From NCBI GenBank assembly GCA_963575745.1, contig CAUYUJ010016296.1, positions 230,289-252,788 on the forward strand: DNA of 22,500 nucleotides, in the 5' to 3' direction. This document shows positions 8,607 to 18,117 of the stretch, piece after piece. This DNA comes from Prorocentrum cordatum (Eukaryota > Sar > Dinophyceae > Prorocentrales > Prorocentraceae). Each line of letters begins with the position of its first letter. Position 1 is the stretch's first letter. The notes below the pieces were generated by a model. It had not been told where the DNA came from, did no database searches, and saw only the letters and a list, made by a program, of their open reading frames with translations. Made by a program: the position numbers and the translations under genes.

Positions 8607-11600
8607 ATGAGTACGATGTTGGGCAAAGCTACCCTCGTACAGGACATGCTGGGCGGCACGACCACACGCACGAACCCGGGCAAAGCTACCGTCTTGCAGT
8701 GGCCGTCTGTTGCTGTACCTTCTCCACCACATCTTCCAATACCTTGTTCTGGAGCTCCCTCCTTGCCCCCTACACCCTCACCTGACCACGCCCGTGGACA
8801 AGAGCATCACGGAGACCTTGAACGAGCCGGCGCCGGAGCCGACAGACAATCACCGACGATGTCAACGGCGAGAATGGGCAAAGATACCATCTGGCCAAAT
8901 CTCTCCCCACAAGTTCCTCGATTCCTTGATACCCGTGATCTTCCACTTCACTCAGTAGGCATTGCGGGTGTACCGAGCATGCAGATTGAGAGTATTTCAC
9001 CCAGAGTTTCACGACAATGCAGCAACATACATAACTCGTTTGGTATTTCCTCACATCCGCATTTTGACTTGCAAGGTTCAGATATTGATCAAACGCCAAA
9101 TTCAGCGAAGGACGAACGACATCAACATACATACTTGGATATGCAGGGCAATGGAAATCCGAAGCAGCCGCCAAGCTTATCGCAGTCTGCCCGGGATACT
9201 TCCACCTGGTTCAGACCACGCCGAAGTTGCACCCCACTATCCTCGCAGGTTCTCGGGACGTGGAACGTCGAGGGACTTCGGGGCGATTCTTCTATCAAGT
9301 TCGTGGAGCTCACCAAAATGATGCGCGACAGAAGTGTAGCAATTCTTTGCATTGAAGAAACGCAACTCAATGGTACAGCTTATTACAAAGACGACGACGG
9401 CTTCCTCATATGCCTTTCTGGCGAATGTGACGTCAAAGTCCGATCTACTGCCGGAGTCGGGTTTATCGTAGCACCATGGGCTGCCTCAGCAGTTGTGGCT
9501 TTCAGGGCATGTTCTTCGAGAACAGCTACATTGCGTGTTAAAGTGGCGGGCGGCATGCTGACATTGATTTCTGCGTATGCCCCCCACAGTGGGCACGATC
9601 CGGAAGAGCGTCAAGATTTCTACAACGACCTCCAGACACTCATCAAGCCTACCACGTCTCATAGTACGACCGTGGCCATGGGGGATTTCAACGCCAAAAT
9701 CTTGCAGCAGAATACGGGGGAAGACAACGTCATTGGCAAGCACGTCTTCTTGGCGAGCCCTCCAAAGAAGACTCCGACATGTATCGCGAATAGACAATTG
9801 CTTGTGGAGTGTTGTATCGCAACAGACATGGTCATTGCCAACACCTTCTTTGACCTCCCAAATGAGAAGTTGGTAACTTACCGCGACTTGGGAACAAAGC
9901 ACACAGACCCTATTACGCCGGATCGTTTCGCACAAATTGACCACGTTCTGTGTCACGGTTCTTGCGTTCCATTGGTATCATCATGTCAGGTATGCCGGGA
10001 TGCAGCGCTCAACAGCCATCACTACTTGCTCTTGGTCGACCTGGCCATCAACTTCTCCACGAAGGCTGACCTTCGCCAGCCTCGAAAAGATATTTCTTCT
10101 CTGAGCGACTCCAGGGTGGCTTCAACATTTACTTCAACATTTTATGACACATGGAGAGCTGCAGACGACGTCGAAAACCTAGACTCTATGGCAGCAAATT
10201 TGGAGATTGCATTCGCGACGGCTGCAACGACCCTGCCGGCACGGGCTGCCACTGCGAAGCGCCCATGGATATCTCAGACCACTCTTGACTTAATTGACAG
10301 GAGCAACTCTTACAGACATTGTCAAGACTATTACAATGAACAGTTGCTGAACAGAGCAATTCGCCGAGCAGGCCGGGAAGACAAACGAATGTGGATGGGC
10401 AAATATTTGGTGGGAGGGAGTTGGGAGGCAGTGCGCAAATTACGCAGGCCTGCTGCTACCAAACGCGCGGGCGTGAAAGACTTGGATGGGCACCTTACCG
10501 ACACCGCTGCACGACCCGACGCTTTGGCGGATTATTTTGAAAAGATTCAGTGGCAGGTGCGTTTCCCAGAGCTGACGCCATCTTCGACGCGAGCTTTAGG
10601 GCCGACCCTCAGCGTGAACACGACCGCATTCACCAAGCTGGAACTGCAGACGGTCCTTCGTAAAATGAAAAGCCGGAAAGCAGCAGGACCTGATGATATC
10701 CCGCCAGAATTTTGGAAAGCTGTTGGTCAAAACGATTACGCATGCGAAGCCTTACTGCAGATGTGCGTCAAATGCTGGGAACAGAAAGGCTTGCCGAAAG
10801 CATGGAGAACAGCGAGCGTGTCCCTCCTTTTCAAGAAGGGCGACGCCACGCTCCCCAGCAACTACCGCCCCATCTCCTTGTTAGCTGTGGGGTACAAGGC
10901 TTTGGCAACAATGATACACAACCGGCTAGTGCAAGGAGGAGCCGAAGGACGCATGCGAGAATCCCAGTTCGGCTTCCGTCCAAAGCGTGGTACATCAGAC
11001 GCCCGCATGCTTATCAGGAGGATGGTGGACGCAGCGTATCAAAACAAAGGAGATGGAATCATACTGGTGTTGCTGGATTGAGCAAAAGCTTTCGACCGCC
11101 TCAAGCCGGACTGTCTTTGCAAAGCCCTCGAACGCTTCGGCGTCCCATCCCCTATGGTGGACATGATCAGAGGCATCTATTCAGAGCGGTTTTTCACCAT
11201 CGTGGACCATTGTGGGCGCTCCAGTGAAAGGCAACAACGCTCAGGCATCGCTCAGGGGTGTCCCTTGTCACCATACCTTTTTGTAGCAGTACAAAGTGTC
11301 ATGCTGCACGACGCCCTTACCCCTCTGGCTCTGGAAAGCGAGCCCGAATATATTGTTACCCGTGATATCCTCTACGCTGACGACACTTTGCTTGTATCCA
11401 AACATATATCCAATTGACATGTTATGTTGGAGGCGATCATGCTGGAAGGGCAAAAATATGGCATGGAAATGAATTGGGACAAGACGGTACAAATCCAAGT
11501 CGGATGTGCAGATACGATTAGAATGCCCACGGGCGAGCCGGTGAAGAACGTCAGGGGCGCCGTCTACTTGGGTGGGGTCGTGTCTTGCGATGGGCGGGCA

Positions 11601-12173
11601 AAGCATGAGTTATCCCGCCGCATTGGCGAAAGCACGAACACATTCAAGCAGCTGCAGAAACTTTGGGCGCACGCAGCAATTGGTAAAAGCAGAAAGCTTG
11701 ACATATATTCCAGTTGTGTGGTCAGCAAGCTTCTATGCTCTTTAGATTCCTTGTGGTTTCTCAAGGCGGACAGAGATCGTTTAGACGCTTTTCATTGCAG
11801 GTGCTTACGACAAATCATGGGTATCCCGCATTCGTATTATTCGCGCATTTCTAACGCAACAGTGTTGGAGAGGGCAGGCTCCAAACCATTATCGCAGATA
11901 TTACACGACAAGCAAGTCAGCCTGTACCGAAAAATCGCAGCGCAGCCAGGCCATTCCCTGGTGAAGCAGCTCGTATGCGAAGCAGACGGTACCCCAAAGG
12001 ACTGGGCTCTTCGCCGGCGCAGAGGCCGCCCAAGACAGCAGTGGGCACACGAAGTGTACGCGATGAGGCTTCTTCACGCATGAAAGCAGGCCGTTGCGTC
12101 ACACCATCGTTTTCGCAGCGCGTTTGGCGGACTGCTTCCGGGACGCGTTTGGCGTACCTCCATAATTTTTTAG
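8607..12173 (+). pseudogene. LINE ORF2: AP endonuclease plus reverse transcriptase, broken by in-frame TGA codons
   Basis: The protein would nick target DNA and copy the LINE RNA there. The frame is open from just after the ORF1 stop; its first ATG is at 8607. About 210 residues of Pro/Ser-rich sequence without a known domain come first. The endonuclease begins at GTWNVEGL (9255), with EETQL, SAYAPHSG, GDFNAK (9681), QIDHVL and SHH (10014; SDH is commoner). The reverse transcriptase shows KSRKAAGPDDIPPEFW (10668), NYRPISLL, QFGFRPKRGTSD, motif A LLD (11070-11078), GIAQGCPLSP (11244-11273), YADD (11373-11384) and GMEMNWDKT. A C-terminal segment ends in RRRRGRPRQQWAHE. In-frame TGA codons occur at 11079-11081, immediately after the motif A Asp, at 11415-11417, and at 12081-12083. 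The last is either the true end or a third interruption, because the frame then stays open to TAG at 12171. No frameshift is needed anywhere. No full-length enzyme is expected under the standard code. Confidence 0.93.
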
Positions 12174-12398
12174 TCATCTCTCTGCCTACGCGTCTTCATG
12201 ATGCACGGCTTGCTTGCTTGCCACTGGCCCGTCGTGGGGTTGAGGCGTGAGCACGGTCTGGCCGCTGGTGAAGGGCTTCGAGGTCCTCCGGGGCCCTTCC
12301 ACGAGGCAGCACCTGGGCCTCCAGGCCGCGCCCGACCTGACGCTGACTTTTCTGGCTGCCAACGTCTAGGTCTTCAGATAGGGTCTGGGCAGGTGGGC

Positions 12399-12529
12399 TC
12401 GGAGGATCGCGCCGCATCCCCGATGCATCGGCGATGTGGATCGATGTGGAGCCCAGGTCTTTCCACGCCGGCACCCCCGGTGCATCGCCGACGTCCCCGA
12501 CGCATCGGCGATGCGGCGCGATCCTCCGA
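12399..12529. repeat. 131-bp inverted repeat with 32-bp arms
   Basis: Positions 12399-12430 pair with 12498-12529 with two mismatches, beginning TCGGAGGATCGCGCCGCAT. The interior (12431-12497) contains more copies of CATCGGCGATG and its complement, so the whole is a nested palindrome. The sequences just outside (12391-12398 and 12530-12537) still match at 5 of 8, which may mean the arms were once longer. It may be a small non-autonomous element or a local fold-back. Confidence 0.65.
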
Positions 12530-13637
12530 CTCCATCTACTCGGGCTCCTTCTGGGAGGCCTCTACAGCAGGGTGGCCAGGCCGCTCGCAGGTGGCGCGAG
12601 GAGAATCGTGCTTCGCCTGTCGCGGCCTGGGCTCGAGGGCCGCCCTTTCCCGGGGGGGCGCCTTGCGAGGGCGCGAAGATGAGCGCGCGTCGCGCATGGC
12701 GAGGCGCGATGTGACTTAGATGCTCATCCACTCGGTAGCGCCATGCTCTCAGCGACCAGATCGAGGCCGACTTCTCGGCCGATTTCCACATGGCCGACGG
12801 CGGCAACAAGATCGGCGGTAATCGGTCGGTCCATCAGGGCCACCACCGCCTGGCCACGTCGGCCTACCCCGCACGGGGGATCTGCGGTGTTTGAACGCGA
12901 CTGCGCCGCGCCCAGGGTTCAGGCTCAGCAGTGTCCCACCACTTTCGGCAGTCTTCCGTGCTCCACCAATAGCGGCAGTCCGCGAGGGCGAGATCAAACT
13001 CCGCTGACGCGCTGACTAGCTTGCCCAGGGGACGGCCCCCAGCGGGCTTGACATCCGGGCCCTCCGTTTTGCTCAAGACGATTACTGGTGCAGCGGCCGA
13101 AGCCCACCGCCCTGCCGTCTTCGCCCTCGATCCCGCCAGCCGGGACCCCCTCGTCTCCCCACTGACCCCGAAGCCACAGACCTGCTCCAGTTCCTCGAGG
13201 TGGAGTGCATCCTAAGGCTGATCCTAAGACGCCCGATGGCGGCCGTTCGGCAGCAGCATGGCGTCGCAACGTAGACACCAAACCTACCTGCTACCTCCAC
13301 ACCTGGCCCGATGAGGCCCATGTCCACGACGTTCGTTGGCATCGCGTTGGCGCCGCGCCCTGTCGCCAGACCCCAGATACACAGATAAGCTGAATCTGTG
13401 TCTTCGCATTCGCCCCGTAACAGACCCACGGTGAATCCCAACTTGTTCTCTGAAGCGTTTGTCGCGGCCGAGCACCCAGACCTCGCCTCCATCGAGTCGG
13501 ACACCGACGACGATGCTCCAGCGAGTGAGACCGTGCCTCTGCCCGACCACGTGAGCGGCCCCCGCCCGCCGCCTGGCCACCACGCCGCCGCCCAACGCTT
13601 CGTTGGGACACCAAGGCTACGCTGCGCCTCGTGGTTC
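12530..13637. other. GC-rich stretch, no intact gene
   Basis: Several open frames, none with a known domain. Two short readings look more protein-like than the rest. One is TDPEATDLLQFLEVECIL near 13160-13215. The other, around 13425-13540, begins NPNLFSEAFVAAEHPDL. They lie in different contexts separated by stops, so at best they are scraps of a decayed gene or retroelement. CCGTTTTGCTCAAG at 13064-13077 loosely resembles the spliced-leader end but has a mismatch and a deletion. Confidence 0.4.
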
Positions 13638-13834
13638 GGCGGCGAGCGAGAGGGGGAAGTGAGAAGGGGCGGGCCTTCTCAGAAGGCTCGGGGATGCCCC
13701 CCGGCCTTCTAAGAAGTTTTCTAAGCCTTCCCCGCAGACAGACAACAATTTCTCAGAAGGCGCGAGGGCTTACGAGAAGTCCCGCCGCCTTCTGTGAAGG
13801 TCTTCTCCTTCTCATTTCCCCCCCGCTCACCGCC
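13638..13834 (-). mobile_element. TIR element family M1, copy A (197 bp)
   Basis: The left end reads GGCGGCGAGCGAG followed by GGGGGAAGTGAGAAGG. The right end is the imperfect complement (CCTTCTCATTTCCCCCCCG then CTCACCGCC). The inside is full of CTTCTCAGAAG-type short palindromes. The reverse complement aligns along its whole length with copy D (19682-19859), so this copy is in the opposite orientation. GTGGT lies two bases outside the left end and again two bases outside the right end (13631-13635 and 13837-13841), a possible but unproven target duplication. No coding capacity. Confidence 0.82.
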
Positions 13835-14607
13835 AAGTGGTTGAAATCTGGCAGCCCATCCCCGCCCGCCATGGCAGCGGCTAGGAGCTTCTCACACATG
13901 ACTGCTTTCGCCGTGAGTGCGCCGCAAGACTCCCCACGCCTGTTCCATGTTCGCGTGCCGTCCTTCATGGCAGCACACTCGCGCGTGTCATCCGCGCGCG
14001 TCCCACGCGCTGGGCTGGCGCCATGCACGGGTGGACCGCCACGGAGGCCAAAGCCCGTCCTGATGTGCCTCGGCGCCTTTTATCGACAACCTTCCGCGCC
14101 ATGCACCGCGCCGCTATCATCCCGGAGCACCTCATTCATTGTCCGCGCTTCTGTTTTTGCAAGTGAGCGACGTAAAAACACGGGGTCGTCTTCGCCGACA
14201 TTCGCGCGGAAGCTGCCCTCGTAAGGTCTCGCGTAAGCGCCCTCGCTTCAAATGTGGCGTGCCGCGGAGACCGCCCACGTGATAAGCCACCGCGTAAGGT
14301 CGCGACGCCATCTCGCGTAAGACCCGTACTTGATTGTCGCTCAAGCGTCACTGGGAGGCCCCCGTCGGACCAGCGCTTGCTTTCGCTCACGTCGGTTTGG
14401 AGGTGTGCCCGGGATGCGCCCATCCATGTGCCGAGCCCTCGGCCCATGACGCGCGCGGCCAGCCGTTCGTGTCACCGTCGGCGACGCTCTCGCCAGCATG
14501 GGCATCCATTCCGCCATTCCGATCGTGTGTCGGAGCCTCTGCTTCCCTGGACAGGGGTGTTCGGTAGCAGATCATGGGAGCCTGGTGTACCTTCTTAATT
14601 CTGTCTT
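13835..14607. other. GC-rich stretch, no gene recognised
   Basis: Overlapping open frames without domains. CGCGTAAG recurs at about 14230, 14293 and 14316, perhaps a trace of a short repeat. Confidence 0.4.
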
Positions 14608-14735
14608 TAGCGTCGATTAGCGTCGATTCGCGTCTGTCAGTAGACGAGGTAGCGCCGATTGAGCATCGGCTAGCGTCGATCAGCGTCGATTTGGCGTCGG
14701 TTAGCGTCGATTTAGCGTCGATTGGCGTCGATTCG
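14608..14735 (+). repeat. Tandem array of TAGCGTCGAT (10-11 base period)
   Basis: About a dozen units of TAGCGTCGAT or TTAGCGTCGAT with variants such as TAGCGCCGAT and TGGCGTCGAT. Unit length alternates between 10 and 11. On the minus strand it reads as STLIDAK-like repeats in a 296-residue open frame (14387-15277), which I take as a by-product of the array. Confidence 0.88.
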
Positions 14736-15333
14736 CAAGAGCCGACAAGATAGTATGGGAGGCTCCCATGAGATGCTACCGAAGGGGTGGCAGTGGATTT
14801 GACCATCTCATCGATGAGATCTGCCTCTGCCTGGCCCTCCATGATGACTGCCCACCTGGCACAGGTGCTGTCCGCTGCGCGTTCCATGGTGAGCGCAGGC
14901 GGTGCACCCGTAGGGCCAGGGCGTATTCGCCGCAGCTGGCGGGCGAAAGCGGGTGCCTCCGGCGGGGTTTGTCGTTGACTTGCGACACAGTCGAACTCTT
15001 CATGCCCGTCTGGGCAAGTCGCTAAACACCGCCAGGTCCCTCGCAGCGTCAGCGACGCTCCTGTAGACGGCAGCCGCTGCATTATCTCCTCCCTGGCTGA
15101 GCTGTACAGGCCCCCAGAACAGAAAGGTCCACCGCTCTGACGCTCTCTCGGGGCGGCGGACCTAACGTGGACGCCGGCAAGCTTGCAGGCGCGGCCACGG
15201 ACGTGGCTCTGCGCACCCGGGTTGCTCCTGCTCGCTCTCCGCAGACCGCCGCCCGCCGCGCCCAGTGCGGCCGGCACCCTGCAGGACGCCGCCCCGCGGC
15301 CGACTGCGACGACGCGGACGCCGCCGCCGCCAT

Positions 15334-15358
<25 letters not shown>
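14736..15358. other. GC-rich stretch, no gene recognised
   Basis: No recognisable coding sequence. The right end (about 15300-15358) grades into GAC/GCC triplets that lead into the tandem array at 15359. Confidence 0.4.
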
Positions 15359-15365
<7 letters not shown>

Positions 15366-15741
15366 CCTATGACGTCGGCGCGTTCCCCAACGTTGCCCCT
15401 GGCCTCGATCGGCGGCGAGCGAGGGGAGGAAGTGAGAAGGAAAAGGCCTTCTCAGAAGGTGGCGAAACTTCTCAGAAGGCCTCCAGCCTTCTAAGGTTGC
15501 CTGTGTCTTCGGGGAAGGCCTAGAACATTTTTCAGATGGCCGGGAGACTTCCGTGCCTTTTGAGAAGTCCCGTCCCTTCTCACTTCCCCAGCGGGCTCGC
15601 CGCGACAACGACGACGGCAGCGACGACGCCTACGACGTCGGCGCCTGCCCGAACGTGGCCCCTGGCCCGACGACGACGACGACGGCGGCGGCGGCGGCGA
15701 CGCCTGCGACGTCGGCGCGTGACCGAACGTGGCCCCTGGCC
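15359..15741 (+). repeat. Three tandem units of about 46 bases, split by a TIR element
   Basis: Units at 15359-15404, 15622-15667 and 15697-15741 share GACGCCTACGACGTCGGCGC and end GTGGCCCCTGGCC. They are separated by GAC/GGC triplets. The first two units can encode DDAYDVGA-PNVAPG. Units 2 and 3 start 75 bases apart. Units 1 and 2 start 263 apart, of which 194 are element copy B. Confidence 0.8.
15411..15604 (+). mobile_element. TIR element family M1, copy B (194 bp)
   Basis: Same ends as the other copies (GGCGGCGAGCGAGG at left, GGCTCGCCGC at right, with the right end slightly decayed). It carries the orientation-marking phrase TGTGTCTTCGGGGAA at 15502-15516, as does copy D. It sits inside the three-unit tandem array. 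Confidence 0.8.
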
Positions 15742-15773
15742 TGGAACCTCCTGCGGACCTCGACCTCGACCTC

Positions 15774-15860
15774 ACCCGCCCACGCCCACGCCCGCGCCCG
15801 CGCCCACGCCCGCGCCCGCGCCCGCGCCCACGCCCGCGCCCACGCCCACGCCCGCGCCCA

Positions 15861-15906
<46 letters not shown>
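15774..15906. repeat. GC hexamer array (CGCCCR)n
   Basis: About 22 hexamers, each CGCCCG or CGCCCA on the + strand. The minus strand is therefore a run of GGGCGC and GGGCGT. G triplets spaced every six bases on that strand fit the general pattern for G-quadruplexes. It reads as poly(Arg-Gly), poly(Ala-Arg) or poly(Pro-Arg). Not a gene. Confidence 0.92.
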
Positions 15907-16409
15907 ACGCCGCCACGCCCCGGAGGCCGACGCCCGCCCGGCCAGGGCCCCCGCCCGCCTCCGAGGGTCGGCCGCCCGCCTCGGCCTGTCGCCCGCGCAT
16001 CTGCGCCGCGGGCACGGGCGCCGGGCCCCCACGGCGCCTGCAAGGCGGGCGGGCGCCAGGAGCCGGCCAGCAAGAGCAAGCGGCACCACCCCACCCACGG
16101 TTCGGATGCAACTCCTGGGAGGTCCAACCCTGACTTTGCCCCGGTCCGAAATCCGGCGTCATCCGGCTGAATCCCAATTCGACCAGCTTGGTCCCGCTGA
16201 ATCCGGCTTCATCCAACGTACTCCGCGGCCCAGTCCGGCGTAAGAGCCCCCCCAATGGGGCTCAATCTTCTTTCAATCCTTCCGACGAAGACCTCCCAGT
16301 ATTTGCCTCCTACCTACGGCCCTTCGTGTTCCGCTACGGCCCATCGGGCGCCGTAGCGTATACGTCTACCACGCAAGAGCCCAAGCCAGAATTCGTGGCA
16401 TGTGCGAAG
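15907..16409. other. GC-rich stretch, no gene recognised
   Basis: From about 16145 to 16235, phrases such as ATCCGGC and GCTGAATCC recur. Otherwise nothing recognisable. Confidence 0.4.
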
Positions 16410-16617
16410 GCCCGTGAAGCCGCAGGCGGGGTGGTGTCATTTGTTTTCTGGTCCGTGGAGGGGGGTCTGATTTGAGGTATCTTGGAGGGGGCCCGTTTTC
16501 CGGTCTTGAGCCGTTCTCTGGTCCGTTGAGGGGGTGCCCGTGGGGCCGCAGGCGGGGTGGTGTCGTGTGTTTTCTGGTCCGTTGAGTGGGGGGGTCCGAT
16601 GTGGGCTGTCTTGGAGG
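16410..16617 (+). repeat. Direct repeat of about 82 bases, offset 126
   Basis: 16410-16491 and 16536-16617 share GCCGCAGGCGGGGTGGTGTC, then TGTTTTCTGGTCCGT, and end CTTGGAGGG. The stretch between contains a third, partial copy (TCTCTGGTCCGTTGAGGGGG). Confidence 0.75.
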
Positions 16618-16987
16618 GTCCTCGGGGGGGGGGTTTGGGCAAGAGGCCTCCCACTCGTGGCCAGACGGGGGGGGTCTGAACCTGCTCACCTGGGAGGGTT
16701 GTGATCCCCTCCCCTCGATGACGAGATTTGGGGTGGGTGCTCTGGGGCGCTGTTCTTGAAAGCGTTTTTTTGTTTTTTGTTTGTTTTTGTATTGTTGTTT
16801 TTGTATCTTTTGTTTTTGTTCCCCGTCTTCACTTCTCTTTCCGGACTCGACCCGAGCGCTCTAGCCCGGAGTGCGGAGGTCAGGCAGGTAGCACTGTGAT
16901 GACCAGCTGCGCCCAAAATGGAACGGAAACGTCGATCTCGAAAACTGTAGGAAAAAACGCCCCCAGCGTATGTACGATTATCTCATC
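16618..16987. other. Non-coding stretch with a T/G-rich tract
   Basis: A T-rich run with spaced G residues (about 16766-16820) stands out in this GC-rich region. It could be a simple repeat or the tail of an old insertion. No gene recognised. Confidence 0.5.
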
Positions 16988-17180
16988 GGCGGCGAGCGAG
17001 GGGGGGAAGTAAAAGGGGCGGGTCTTGTCAGAAGTCTCGGAGGTTCCTTGGCCTTTGAGAAGCTTCCTACGCCTTCCTCGAAGACACAAACCACTCTTCT
17101 GAAGGTGCGAGGGCTTCTGAGAAGTTCCCCCGCCTTTGAGCGGGCCGTCTCCTTCTCACTCCCCCCCCTCGCTCGCCGCC
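16988..17180 (-). mobile_element. TIR element family M1, copy C (193 bp)
   Basis: Left end GGCGGCGAGCGAGGGG, right end CCCCTCGCTCGCCGCC, nearly perfect complements over about 30 bases. The interior aligns with copy A in the same orientation (for example GCCTTCCTCGAAGACAC at 17071-17087, the complement of the marker in B and D). No clear target duplication. Confidence 0.85.
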
Positions 17181-18117
17181 GAAGCTAAGCTCCAGGACCT
17201 TCTTCGCCGGCCTCCGCCCCTACGACCGAAGCGCGGCCGTGCTTCTCCGCCCCCGTGGCCGCGTGCGTCCACGGCCGCGCTCCGGGCTGCTGGCCGCAGT
17301 GTGGCGCGAGGTCCTCTTCGCTGTCCGACGCCAGGTCCCTGCGCGGCCACCTCCCCTGCCGATCCCATGCAAAGGCCCACGAGCAGCGCCAAGAGGCAGC
17401 TGCACGCGCTGCTGGCGCCCCAGTGGCGAGCTGCCGACCCCGCCCAGCAGCACCACAAGAGTCCGCAGAGGCGGCGGCCGCGTGCAGCCGCGCTGTTCGC
17501 GTGCCCAGGTCGCTGCGGATGCGTCATGCACGTGTCGGTGCCGTGACGGGCGCGAGGAGACATGGGGCGCGTCATGCGGCGCCGCCGCTGCTGGTCGTCG
17601 CAGCGCCACCCCCCGCAGAGTCTCCGCAAAATGATGGCGGGAGGACTTCCGCCGCTCGCGTGGCTTTTTTTCCGAATGCGGCTCCGAGGGCGGCTCCGTC
17701 TCGTGGAGCTCCAGGTGCTCCTCCCAGCCACGAGTCGGACCGCTTGCGGAGGGCGACGGCGATCCAGACCAGTGCCAATAATTACGAACCGAACGCCCAG
17801 CCTTGGTGGATGCGCGCGCGCGGCCACAGATGGGGCTTGCTCGGACCCCTTGCGCCCGCCCCTGTCTCAATGTTTGCTCAATGTTTCCGCTCGCCTCCGC
17901 GGCGTCGCCCAGCCTGCCCGTCGGACCAAAGCAGCCACCACTTTATGGCAGCGGCTGAACCTGCTGAGCTGCCCGCTCGCGTAGTTGTCGACAACCGCGC
18001 CGTTTTCGACGGCTTACATTCTTTCCTTTCCACGGCGACCCTGCCCGCGGAACTCCCCGCGCCAATCTCTGGCGACAGATCTTCGCTGGCGCCCAGGCGG
18101 AGCCCGACCCTTCAGGG
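17181..18117. other. Very GC-rich stretch, no gene recognised
   Basis: Long overlapping open frames on both strands with Ala/Arg/Pro-rich composition and no domain. I see no repeat structure. Confidence 0.4.

Larger units (their letters stand above)
7272..12173 (+). mobile_element. LINE (non-LTR) retrotransposon, dinoflagellate type, nearly full length
   Basis: The element runs from a spliced-leader relict through a leader of about 170 bases, ORF1 and ORF2. ORF2 encodes an AP-type endonuclease followed by reverse transcriptase and a C-terminal region. There is no RNase H and no long terminal repeat. The left end is placed at the leader relict. The right end is uncertain: the last in-frame stop is TAG at 12171-12173 and GC content rises soon after. 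I see no poly(A). The only short tandem repeat beyond is (GCTT)3 at about 12208-12219, a possible tail. I could not find a convincing target-site duplication. ORF1 is intact and ORF2 is broken by TGA codons, so this copy is probably inactive, although the low decay suggests recent insertion. Confidence 0.93.

Noticed and set aside
7240-12240. Target-site duplication flanking the LINE
   Set aside because: I compared the bases before 7272 with those after 12173 and found only 4-6 base chance matches; the true 3' end is not fixed, so no duplication can be claimed.
13064-13077. CCGTTTTGCTCAAG as a second spliced-leader relict
   Set aside because: One mismatch and one deletion relative to the leader end in only 15 bases, with no retroposed sequence visible downstream; chance cannot be excluded.
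14387-15277. 296-codon minus-strand frame with STLIDAK repeats
   Set aside because: The repeats simply translate the TAGCGTCGAT array; the remainder has no domain and overlaps other open frames.
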